A model generated the notes under the pieces. The model saw only the letters and a program-made list of their open reading frames with translations, had not been told where the DNA came from and made no database searches. From contig JAEUVE010000015.1 of the NCBI GenBank assembly GCA_016786865.1, positions 1 through 64,000 on the forward strand: a stretch of 64,000 nucleotides of DNA, written 5' to 3'. The DNA is from Sediminibacterium sp. GTDB taxonomy: Bacteria > Bacteroidota > Bacteroidia > Chitinophagales > Chitinophagaceae. Both the position numbers and the translations under genes were made by a program. This document shows positions 8,770 to 18,550 of the stretch, piece by piece (the first letter of the stretch is position 1; every line of letters begins with the position of its first letter).

Positions 8770-10716
8770 ATGAAAGTATCGGTAATTATTGTAAACTATA
8801 ATGTGAAGTACTTCCTGGAGGTATGCCTGCACTCTGTATACAGGGCGCTGACGGGCACCAACGGAGAGGTAATAGTAGTAGACAATAACTCTACCGATGA
8901 TAGCTGCGAGATGGTGCGACGTCAGTTCCCCGAAACCATACTGATAGCCAACCAGGAAAATACCGGCTTCTCTAAGGCCAACAACCAGGGCGTGGCAATT
9001 GCCCGCGGAGAGTACATCCTCTTCCTGAACCCCGATACCGTAATGCCCGAAGATTTCTTCCAGCGCACCATACCCTACCTCGACGGGCATCCGCAGGTGG
9101 GCGCGCTCGGCCCCCGGCTCATAGACGGTAAGGGTACCTTTGCCCCAGACTCGAAGAAATCGTTCCCTACCCTCTCGGTAGCAATATTCAAGACCACCGG
9201 CATCAATAAAATATTCAGCCAATCCCCCTATTTCAATAAGTACTACGCCGTACATATAAAAGAGCAGCAGACAGCGGAAGTAGAAGTACTCTCGGGCTGC
9301 TGCATGCTGGTGCGCCGCAAAGCAATAGACGAAGCGGGTGGCGCTTTCGACGAGGACTATTTTATGTACTGCGAAGACGTAGACCTCTCTTACCGCCTGC
9401 AGAAAAGCGGCTACCCCAACATCTACTTTCCCGAAGCCACACTCATACACTACAAGGGCGAAAGTACCCGAAAGGCCACCCTGTCTTATGTGCGCATCTT
9501 CAACGAGGCGCTCTCTACGTTTGTTCGCAAGCACTACGACAGCCAGAAGGCACGCTTGTTCATCCTGTTCATTAATATAGGCATCGTGCTGCGAGCTATC
9601 CTGAGCGCGGTGAAGAACGTGCTGAAAGTGCTGCGCATGCCCCTATTCGATGCGCTGGTGCTGCTGGGCAGCCTTTCGCTGATGCAGAACTTCTGGGTAG
9701 AGCACGTAAAGAATATAGGAGTGATACCCCCTCGGTCGTTATACCTTACCTTCCCCGTATATGTAGTGCTCTGGCTGGTCAGTATGTTCTTCAATGGCGC
9801 CTACGACCAGCCCTACCGCCCGCTGCGGGTGGCCCGCGGCATGGTAACCGGCACCATCGCCATACTGGCCTACTACGGCCTGCTCCCGCCCGATCTGCGC
9901 TACTCGCGCGCACTCATTGTGTTCAGCGGCGTTACGGGCACCGTGGCTCTGCTGGGCCTGCACGAGTTGCTCTACCGCCTGGGCATACTGAAGTTCATCC
10001 CGTACGATAAACTGCCCCGCAAAGCAGTGATAGTAGGCACGGAGAGCGACTTTGAGGAAACCTCGGCCACGCTCCGCCGCGTAAACTACGCCCCCGAGCT
10101 ATCCGGCAGGGTCAGCATATCGGCCGGCGACACCAGGGCGCTGGCCACCCTCGCCGAAATGAAATCGCTGCTCTACACAGCCGGCATCAACGAAGTCATC
10201 TTCTGCGTAAAAGACCTTAGCTACGAAGAAGTATTCCGCCAGATGCAGCTTTGCGGAAAAGAATATGACTACAAAATACACCTGCCCAACAGCCAGAGCT
10301 TTATAGGCAGCAACTCCAGCAACACCGCAGGCGACCTCTATACCATCGACCGGAAGTACAACCTTTCCAGCTTCTCGCAGCTGCGCAACAAGCGCATGCT
10401 CGATATCCTGTCGGCCCTGGTATTCCTCCTGCTGTTCCCGCTTGCCCTGCTGGCAAAAAGGCCCGGCGGATTCCTGGCCAACTGCGTGCGGGTACTCTCC
10501 GGCCGCAAAACCTGGGTAGGCTACTCGGGCAACACACGCGGCAAGCGCCTGCCCGTTATTAAGCCGGGAGTGGTCCCCCCCTTCAATATACTGCCGGGAT
10601 ATACACCCGGAGAAGAGGTAAAACAGCAGCTGGACACCGTATACGCACAGCACTACTGGCCCGGCGCCGACATAGGCCTGATACTTAAGAATTATAAATA
10701 TTTAGGCGGTAGCTAG
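8770..10716 (+). CDS. GT2 glycosyltransferase fused to a membrane domain and a degenerate sugar-phosphotransferase-like region
   Basis: Residues 1-240 form a GT-A family 2 rhamnosyltransferase-like domain (VSVIIVNYNVK, VVDNNSTDDS, LNPDT, GCCMLVRR, YCEDVDLSYRL). About four or five membrane segments follow (260-400). Next come a Rossmann-like stretch (KAVIVGTESDFEET) and a C-terminal segment starting NKRMLDILSALVFLLLFPLAL, which resembles the membrane entry of bacterial sugar transferases (PF02397). The later catalytic motifs of that family are absent, so this part is probably inactive or structural. It likely acts in cell-surface polysaccharide or lipid-linked glycan synthesis at the inner membrane. 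It lies alone between a terminator and tRNA-Asn. Confidence 0.85.
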   Translation: MKVSVIIVNYNVKYFLEVCLHSVYRALTGTNGEVIVVDNNSTDDSCEMVRRQFPETILIANQENTGFSKANNQGVAIARGEYILFLNPDTVMPEDFFQRTIPYLDGHPQVGALGPRLIDGKGTFAPDSKKSFPTLSVAIFKTTGINKIFSQSPYFNKYYAVHIKEQQTAEVEVLSGCCMLVRRKAIDEAGGAFDEDYFMYCEDVDLSYRLQKSGYPNIYFPEATLIHYKGESTRKATLSYVRIFNEALSTFVRKHYDSQKARLFILFINIGIVLRAILSAVKNVLKVLRMPLFDALVLLGSLSLMQNFWVEHVKNIGVIPPRSLYLTFPVYVVLWLVSMFFNGAYDQPYRPLRVARGMVTGTIAILAYYGLLPPDLRYSRALIVFSGVTGTVALLGLHELLYRLGILKFIPYDKLPRKAVIVGTESDFEETSATLRRVNYAPELSGRVSISAGDTRALATLAEMKSLLYTAGINEVIFCVKDLSYEEVFRQMQLCGKEYDYKIHLPNSQSFIGSNSSNTAGDLYTIDRKYNLSSFSQLRNKRMLDILSALVFLLLFPLALLAKRPGGFLANCVRVLSGRKTWVGYSGNTRGKRLPVIKPGVVPPFNILPGYTPGEEVKQQLDTVYAQHYWPGADIGLILKNYKYLGGS

Positions 10717-10723
10717 AAAAAAT

Positions 10724-10753
10724 TTTGACAAAAGGGGAAAGTGCTTATTTTTG
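10724..10753 (+). promoter_or_regulatory. Promoter of tRNA-Asn
   Basis: TTTG at 10724-10727 and TATTTTTG at 10746-10753, spaced 18 bp, match the Bacteroidota -33/-7 consensus and sit just before the tRNA start at 10768. Confidence 0.75.
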
Positions 10754-10767
10754 CAATCCCAATTCAA

Positions 10768-10841
10768 GCTTCCTTAGCTCAGTTGGTTAGAGCATCTGAC
10801 TGTTAATCAGAGGGTCTCAGGTTCAAGTCCTGAAGGGGGAG
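10768..10841 (+). tRNA. tRNA-Asn (GTT) with a mispaired acceptor stem
   Basis: The D arm (GCTC/GAGC), anticodon arm (TCTGA/TCAGA, loop CTGTTAA, anticodon GTT at 10802-10804), T arm (TCAGG/CCTGA) and discriminator G73 all fit tRNA-Asn. CCA is not fully encoded (GCA follows). The acceptor stem is odd: GCTTCCT against AGGGGGA gives G1 opposite A72 and U-G pairs at 3-70 and 4-69. Each half looks normal alone but not together. This suggests that the 5' and 3' halves come from two different tRNA-Asn genes. Confidence 0.9.
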
Positions 10842-10852
10842 CAGATAAAAGG

Positions 10853-10886
10853 AAAAGGGTTATACTTTGATAGTATGACCCTTTTC
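10853..10886 (+). terminator. Terminator after tRNA-Asn
   Basis: AAAAGGGT pairs with ACCCTTTT, with an inner ATAC/GTAT helix, and a T-rich run follows. Confidence 0.8.
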
Positions 10887-10932
10887 TTTTTAAACTATAT
10901 CAAAGTCTTATTGTTACTGGGGTAATAGAGAT

Positions 10933-11388
10933 ATGCGCCCCCTGATAAAAAATAAAAAGCTAGAATTAAAATATGTACCCGGCAAGGGCGCTTGGACATA
11001 CCATTTGGAAATCCCTGGCACAAAAGACATCAAAGGAAAGTGGGGAGATATGAAGGTGTCTGGTAATATCGATGGTTATCGAATTGAAAAGAGAAACCTA
11101 GCGCCCATAAGGGGCGCAGATAAGATCATTTCTATCAATGATACGATCCGAAAAGCTATCGGCAAATCAGGTGGCGATATGGTTTCGGTAACCCTATATC
11201 TTGATTCATACAAGCAGAAAATTAATAAAAAGGACATTGTAGCGGCATTCAGGGATGCAGGAGTACTCCCTTCATTCAGGAGTCAGCCCAAGGAAAAACA
11301 GACTGAAATAATACAGCAGATACTTTCAGGTGAAACAGAGAATAAGCAGATTCAACAAATTACTAAGTACATAGATTTGTTGAGTTGA
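10933..11388 (+). CDS. DUF1905/YdeI (OmdA)-like protein
   Basis: The 151-residue soluble protein has an N-terminal DUF1905-like domain (about 10-95: TYHLEIPG, KVSGNIDGY, RGADKIISIND, IRKAIGKSGGDMVSVTLYLD). A short YdeI/OmdA-like helical tail follows (FRDAGVLPSF, KEKQTEIIQQIL). Members of this family are small stress- or bacteriocin-protection-annotated proteins with no proven reaction. It is the first gene after the tRNA junction and is distinctly more AT-rich than the block to its left. The start is the first ATG after the tRNA terminator. Function is unproven. Confidence 0.75.
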   Translation: MRPLIKNKKLELKYVPGKGAWTYHLEIPGTKDIKGKWGDMKVSGNIDGYRIEKRNLAPIRGADKIISINDTIRKAIGKSGGDMVSVTLYLDSYKQKINKKDIVAAFRDAGVLPSFRSQPKEKQTEIIQQILSGETENKQIQQITKYIDLLS

Positions 11389-11549
11389 CGATGCCTCCGA
11401 CTTTTTAACTACTTTAATATTTGATATAAAACAAATTAAGTGGGATTGTAATTGCCGATAGCTGCATCTTTCGTCAATAAGGGGAGCAAAAAAGTCTTAC
11501 CGTTTTGTAGTATCTTTTTTTGTTGTAGTTTCAAATAAAGATAAATACA

Positions 11550-12029
11550 ATGAAACCCTATGTATCGCTACTGATTGTATTGCTGCCCATTTTAGGATTT
11601 ACGCAAAAAAACGAATATGCAATATCTTCTTATCTGGAAGAAGGCGTAAAAGCTCCTAATACAAATTATATAGGTGAGGCCTGGTTAAAACCCCTGATTC
11701 AGGGAGGCGGAGATTTAAACTATAATATTACCAAAGCAACTTTCAGGGCCAACTCAACACTCGACTGGCACAAACACCCAACAACACAAATTCTCATTAT
11801 TATTGATGGAGAAGGATATTATCAGGAGAGGGGTAAAGAAGCGGTTATTCTAAAAAAGGGAGATCTGATTAAATGTAATAAAGACATTGAACATTGGCAC
11901 ACCTCTACAAAAGAAAGTTCAGTATCCTATTTGGCTATATATGGAGGAACGCAACCAACTATTTGGACTGAAAAGCTAACTCAGGAATATTATGATAGTA
12001 TTGCTCAAAAATTGAAGTTTAAAAAATGA
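11550..12029 (+). CDS. Secreted cupin-domain protein
   Basis: The 159-residue protein has a signal peptide (MKPYVSLLIVLLPILGFTQ). A single cupin_2 domain follows, with metal-binding residues in STLDWHKHPTTQ and EHWHTS and the glycine-rich GEGYYQERG strand between. Such periplasmic cupins often bind a metal and act as small-molecule dioxygenases, isomerases or sensors. The stop codon overlaps the start of the next gene (ATGA), so the two secreted proteins are translated together and probably act on the same substrate. Which substrate cannot be told from sequence. Confidence 0.8.
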   Translation: MKPYVSLLIVLLPILGFTQKNEYAISSYLEEGVKAPNTNYIGEAWLKPLIQGGGDLNYNITKATFRANSTLDWHKHPTTQILIIIDGEGYYQERGKEAVILKKGDLIKCNKDIEHWHTSTKESSVSYLAIYGGTQPTIWTEKLTQEYYDSIAQKLKFKK

Positions 12030-12430
12030 AACACCTTATGTCAGGTAGTCTTTTTCGATTTTTCCTTATGGCAGGTTTAGCTACCCTTACAGGCCTTACC
12101 TTAACAGCACAGGATTCTGACAAAATGTACAGAATTGCAAAAATCAAGGTGGCTGCAACTCAACTGGAAGAATATAAAGCCGCACTGTCGGAACAGATGA
12201 ATTCCGCAATTAAATCAGAACCGGGTGTGTTGTCTTACATGGCCGTTGCCGATAAAAAGGACCCTACATTGATAACTATTTTAGAAGTGTACGCCAATGC
12301 AAAAGCCTATCAGGCTCATATATCAACAAAGCATTTTAAAAAATATAAAGAAACTGTGAAAGACTGGGTTTTATCTCTGGAGTTAATCGATACAGAATTG
12401 GTGGCAAGTGCCAGAAAAAAGGATTTCTGA
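12026..12430 (+). CDS. Exported antibiotic-biosynthesis-monooxygenase (ABM) domain protein
   Basis: After an N-terminal hydrophobic export signal (residues 1-30, ending near LTAQ), the 134-residue protein holds one dimeric alpha/beta-barrel ABM domain (MYRIAKIKV, EPGVLSYMAVADKKDPT, ILEVYANAKAYQAHIST, HFKKYKE). Family members are quinol or anthrone monooxygenases, or stress-related proteins such as YgiN. It overlaps the cupin gene by 4 bp. Export of an ABM domain is less usual than a cytoplasmic location. An oxidative role on quinone-like compounds in the periplasm is an inference. Confidence 0.8.
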   Translation: MKHLMSGSLFRFFLMAGLATLTGLTLTAQDSDKMYRIAKIKVAATQLEEYKAALSEQMNSAIKSEPGVLSYMAVADKKDPTLITILEVYANAKAYQAHISTKHFKKYKETVKDWVLSLELIDTELVASARKKDF

Positions 12431-12524
12431 TACTGACAAAATCAATAATAGTATTATACCTATATCTCTAGAACAAAGGGGCCTGGGAAAATAACAAATC
12501 CTTCTGCAAAACGCTTAGCTCTTT

Positions 12525-13032
12525 CTATTCAGATTGATTATTTTTTGAACAGAGCAACGTAGCCGCCTGTTCAAAACGATCTGGTTGTATAAAATACTCA
12601 AGCATTCTTTTATCAAGATCAGATCTGGACCGCAGTGGAATGATTTGCTTTGATTGGATCTTTTATCCATTTGGGACCAGCTACATATAAACTTCTTGTC
12701 ATAGTATCCAGATAATGGAAATTATCTGGCTTATCAAACTCAATCATTCGGGGCACATTGATATTGGTAGGTTTTATATCCCATTCACCAACATCATGTA
12801 TGAACATTCGCAAGTCTCCATTAATATGCCAAAAACCATACCCACCGTATGAAAAAATGGTTGAATCAAGATTAAAATAAAGCGATTCAAAATTGTAGCC
12901 GTTAAAATAGGTCTTATCTATCCGAACCAATTGCAGTGAATCCTGTTCAATGACCATTTTATATACCCTGCCAGTTCCGGATGTACATAAAAACATTCCC
13001 TGGGGTGTTTTAAGAATAGTATTATCTGCATA
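12525..13032 (-). pseudogene. Degraded gene with a frameshift
   Basis: An open frame (YADNTILKTPQGMFLCTS... to STAVQI, stop at 12619) lacks a credible start and opens right after an in-frame TAA. The sequence reads like the interior of a larger beta-rich protein (FSYGGYGFWHINGDL). Near 12635 a one-base shift leads into a second frame that continues plausibly (LRSRSDLDKRMLEYFIQ to SKNNQSE) and ends at TAG 12525-12527. A truncated 5' end plus a frameshift argues for a dead gene. No family is recognised. A 125-residue ORF from the ATG at 12996 is the only intact alternative. Confidence 0.5.
12543..12576. repeat. 10-bp perfect inverted repeat
   Basis: TTTTGAACAG at 12543-12552 and CTGTTCAAAA at 12567-12576 flank a 14-bp loop. 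There is no T-tail on either strand. It lies within the coding remnant of the pseudogene and may be chance. Confidence 0.5.
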
Positions 13033-13299
13033 TTACAAAGTAGATATTTTAAAAATCGCCATAAGTAATAGATCAATAAAAATTATAATAATGCCTAATA
13101 TATTAAAATAAAATTGTAGAAAAATTGATAGCATTGATGGCATTTAACTACAAAAATTGACGCGTTTTCCGGGAAGAAATAAGTAGCGGTAACGATGAGA
13201 TTGCAAAAAGCTATTTACGTTTAAGCTTCGAAAAAATATCGGAATAATGAAGCTCTTTGATCAGATAAACTTTGAGCGATTTAATTTGTTAAACGTGGC

Positions 13300-14790
13300 A
13301 TGACCCAAACAGTCACTATTATTTTTCCGCATCAACTGTTCCAAAATCACCCGGCAGTAGCAAAAAAACGCCGGATTTACCTGGTAGAAGAATGGCTTTT
13401 TTTCAGGCAGTACCGTTTTCACAAGCAGAAGTTAATCTTACACAGAGCCAGTATGAAAAGTTATGAAAGCTGGCTGAAGCAAAGCGGGTATGAAGTGGAA
13501 TACATAGAAACCACTGTTCCGGAAAATGATATCAGGTTATTGGTGATCAGCCTTGCTCAAAAAGGCATTAGAGAAATACATATTGCAGAACTGACAGATA
13601 ACTGGCTACAAAAGCGGTTACAAAAGGCTTGCAAAAAAAATGAAATCGACTTACAGATACTTAACACCCCCCATTTTTTGAATACCCTGGAAGAAGGCTT
13701 CTCTTTTTTCAGTAAAAAGAAACCCTTCTTTCAAACTGACTTTTACACCTGGCAGCGGAAACAAAGAAATATTCTTTTAGAAAAAGATGGAAAACCTGTG
13801 GGTGGTAAATGGACCTTTGACGCAGATAACAGACAGAAATTTCCAAAAAAGCAACACCCACCTGCCTACTATTTTCCACTGGAAAATAATTTCGTAGTAG
13901 CGGCCCGGGATTATATACAACAACATTTTCCGGAGAATTATGGTAATATCAATACCCCCTGTTTATTCTCCATAAATTTTGAAGATGCAGAAGCATGGCT
14001 GGATGATTTCTTTGCCCACCGATTTGCCGAATTTGGAAAATATGAAGACGCTATTGTTGCAAAAGAATCCGTGCTGCACCACTCTGTATTATCGCCAATG
14101 CTGAATATCGGACTATTGGAACCGAAAAAAATCATTGATAAAGCACTAAAACACGCAACAGAGCAGCATTTACCCCTTAACTCTCTGGAAGGTTTTATCA
14201 GGCAAATTTTAGGCTGGCGCGAATTTATCCGAATTGTATATGAGCAAGCAGGTACCCAACAAAGAAGGCTCAATTACTGGAAATTTAAAAGAAAGATGCC
14301 TGCCTGTTTCTGGACAGGAGAAACAGGCATTCTTCCTGTAGATATAACCATCAAAAAAGTGCTAGAAACCGGATACTGTCATCATATAGAAAGACTGATG
14401 GTGCTCGGGAATTTTATGCTGCTTTGTGAATTTGATCCGGATGACGTTTACCGGTGGTTCATGGAAATGTTCATTGATGCCTATGATTGGGTAATGGTCC
14501 CCAACGTATATGGCATGACCCAGTTTGCCGATGGAGGTCTGATGACTACGAAACCTTATATCAGTGGTAGTAATTATTTGATGAAAATGAGCGACTACCC
14601 TAAAGGAGAATGGCAACCAATATGGGATGGCTTGTTCTGGCGGTTCATGCATGTTCATCGGAATTTCTTTGTAAAAAATCCACGCTTGGGCATGCTGGTA
14701 AGTAGTTTTGATAAAATGCCGGCCGAAAAACGTCGGCTTCATGTTGAAAATGCAGAAAATTTTCTCAAAAAATTAGATTCGCTCATATAA
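13300..14790 (+). CDS. PhrB-type (FeS-BCP family) photolyase lacking the Fe-S cysteines
   Basis: The 496-residue protein matches the prokaryotic (6-4) photolyase/cryptochrome family along its length: an N-terminal DPRP alpha/beta domain (IIFPHQLF, LVEEWLFFRQY), PVGGKWTFDADNRQ, and the FAD-binding part (SLEGFIRQILGWREFIR, HHIERLMVLGNF, VMVPNVYGMTQFADGG, KPYISGSNYL). In characterised PhrB proteins four cysteines ligate a [4Fe-4S] cluster. Here the matching places read PVDITIKK, SDYPKGEW and IWDG, and none of the five cysteines present falls there. It should still bind FAD and repair, or sense, UV photoproducts. It heads a three-gene operon with 12-bp and 2-bp gaps. Confidence 0.85.
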   Translation: MTQTVTIIFPHQLFQNHPAVAKKRRIYLVEEWLFFRQYRFHKQKLILHRASMKSYESWLKQSGYEVEYIETTVPENDIRLLVISLAQKGIREIHIAELTDNWLQKRLQKACKKNEIDLQILNTPHFLNTLEEGFSFFSKKKPFFQTDFYTWQRKQRNILLEKDGKPVGGKWTFDADNRQKFPKKQHPPAYYFPLENNFVVAARDYIQQHFPENYGNINTPCLFSINFEDAEAWLDDFFAHRFAEFGKYEDAIVAKESVLHHSVLSPMLNIGLLEPKKIIDKALKHATEQHLPLNSLEGFIRQILGWREFIRIVYEQAGTQQRRLNYWKFKRKMPACFWTGETGILPVDITIKKVLETGYCHHIERLMVLGNFMLLCEFDPDDVYRWFMEMFIDAYDWVMVPNVYGMTQFADGGLMTTKPYISGSNYLMKMSDYPKGEWQPIWDGLFWRFMHVHRNFFVKNPRLGMLVSSFDKMPAEKRRLHVENAENFLKKLDSLI

Positions 14791-14802
14791 ATAAAACATT
14801 AC

Positions 14803-15084
14803 ATGGCAAATGAAACATTATCGATGGCGGATCTGGATCGTATCATAGAAATGGCTTGGGAAGATCGAACCAGCTTTGAAGCTATTGAGCTGCAGTTTGG
14901 CCTCAAAGAAAAAGAGGTGATTGCCCTGATGCGCAAAAACATGAAGCAAAGCAGCTTTAAGATGTGGCGGAAAAGAACCAATGGAAGAACAACAAAGCAC
15001 GCTTCACTCAGAAATATTGTTACAACCCGTTTCAAAAGCAAACTGCAAAAAACAATTTCACACAATAAAATAAGTAAACGATAA
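14803..15084 (+). CDS. DUF2805 / TIGR03643 small protein
   Basis: The 93-residue protein has a helix-turn-helix-like segment (LSMADLDRIIEMAWEDRTSFEAI, FGLKEKEVIALMRKNM) followed by a basic tail with the KMWRKRTNGRTTKH motif of TIGR03643. These proteins are repeatedly found beside photolyase genes, and their function is unknown. The basic tail suggests nucleic-acid binding (inference). The gene starts 12 bp after the photolyase and ends 2 bp before the next gene, so all three are co-transcribed and probably translationally coupled. The C-terminal 20 residues are less conserved-looking and Lys-rich. Confidence 0.85.
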   Translation: MANETLSMADLDRIIEMAWEDRTSFEAIELQFGLKEKEVIALMRKNMKQSSFKMWRKRTNGRTTKHASLRNIVTTRFKSKLQKTISHNKISKR

Positions 15085-15086
15085 GC

Positions 15087-16250
15087 ATGAACACCCTGTT
15101 CAACACAACAATTGACAATCCCCAGATAGATTTTCCTACCGATTATTCTGCAATCGTCAATAGAATTGAGCGTATCCAACCATTACAGTATGCCAAAACC
15201 AGAAATTATATCCATGGCGCTGTAACCTATTTGTCCCCTTATATTTCCAGAGGAGTCATTAGTGTAAAACAGGTGCGGGATTCGGTCATGAACAAAGGAT
15301 ATAAGGCGGAACAAATTGAAAAGTTTTTACAGGAGCTGGCATGGCGGGAATATTATCAGCGGATCTGGCAGGCCAAAGACGATTTAATCTGGCAGGATTT
15401 AAAACAACCCCAACCCGATATACTGCATCGGGCGATGATATCAGCAGCAGCAAATGCTGCAACAGGCATCACTGCTCTCGACAAACAAATTGAAAGCTTA
15501 TTCAATACTGGCTATATGCACAACCATGCCAGGATGTACCTGTCATCGGTCGTATGTAATATTGGCAAAGCGCATTGGCAGCTTCCCTCTAAATGGATGT
15601 ATTATTATTTACTGGACGGAGATATAGCTAGCAATAACTGCAGCTGGCAATGGGTATCCGGCGCATTTGCTTCAAAAAAATATTACTGCAACCAAGAGAA
15701 TATCAATAAATATTGTAATTCAGTACAAAGACATACTTTTTTAGACAGCCCTTATGAGACCATCCCTCATTTACCTGTTCCGGATGCCCTGAAGAAAACC
15801 CTGATACCTGATTTACAAACAACTTTACCGAAAACAGCTTTACCCGACCTTGATATAAGTAGGCCTACTCTAATTTACAACAGCTATAACCTTGATCCCG
15901 GGTGGAGAAAAAATGAAAATGTAAATCGGGTACTGCTTCTGGAGCCTTCACACTTTAAGAATTATCCGGTGAGCGAAAAAGTTGTTTCTTTTATCATTGA
16001 TCTTGCTAAAAATATTGAAGGGATTCTACTTTATTGTGGAGAGATCAGTTCACTAAAGAACCTGTATAAAACCAGTGCACTAGCTGAGAGCGAGGCATTT
16101 GTTTCAAAAGAGCATCCCGCCTTTCGACATTATCCCGGCATCAAAGACAGTCGTGAATGGATGTATCCTGAAGTAACAGGATTTTATCCTTCTTTTTTTG
16201 GTTATTGGAAAAAAGCACAAAAAAGCCGGGGGAGATTATTGGATCAATAA
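15087..16250 (+). CDS. Photolyase-like protein with swapped domain order (FAD domain first)
   Basis: Residues 1-230 match the helical FAD-binding half of DNA photolyases/cryptochromes (FLQELAWREYYQRIW, TGYMHNHARMYLSS, LLDGDIASNNCSWQWVSG). There is no N-terminal alpha/beta antenna domain. Instead, residues about 275-387 form an alpha/beta stretch after the FAD part (LIYNSYNLDPGW, RVLLLEPSHF, ILLYCGEI, SKEHPAFRHYPGIKD, TGFYPSFFGYWKK). This is the reverse of the usual order. The protein is likely a flavin-dependent UV-damage repair or light-sensing partner of the upstream PhrB-type protein. Activity is not proven. The aromatic-rich FAD pocket appears partly conserved. Confidence 0.75.
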   Translation: MNTLFNTTIDNPQIDFPTDYSAIVNRIERIQPLQYAKTRNYIHGAVTYLSPYISRGVISVKQVRDSVMNKGYKAEQIEKFLQELAWREYYQRIWQAKDDLIWQDLKQPQPDILHRAMISAAANAATGITALDKQIESLFNTGYMHNHARMYLSSVVCNIGKAHWQLPSKWMYYYLLDGDIASNNCSWQWVSGAFASKKYYCNQENINKYCNSVQRHTFLDSPYETIPHLPVPDALKKTLIPDLQTTLPKTALPDLDISRPTLIYNSYNLDPGWRKNENVNRVLLLEPSHFKNYPVSEKVVSFIIDLAKNIEGILLYCGEISSLKNLYKTSALAESEAFVSKEHPAFRHYPGIKDSREWMYPEVTGFYPSFFGYWKKAQKSRGRLLDQ

Positions 16251-16268
16251 CAGATCTCCCCCATCCGC

Positions 16269-18428
<2,160 letters not shown>

Positions 18429-18550
18429 TTAATCCTATAAAGATAAAGCTTTTTGAAAAACAGTGCCGCTCACTGGTAAAACGTGAGAAATAACCGATGG
18501 CGCACCTGACCATAAAATTTCATATATTTATTAGAGCATAATTCTAAGCC

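Noticed and set aside
8764-9534. 256-residue open frame on the minus strand opposite the GT2 gene
   Set aside because: The high GC content of this block leaves few stops. The sense GT2 domain explains the region.
13160-13245. Short frame RVFREEISSGNDEIAKSYL, about 28 codons before a stop
   Set aside because: It reads like a helical C-terminal remnant, but it begins right after a stop and is too short to support as a gene.
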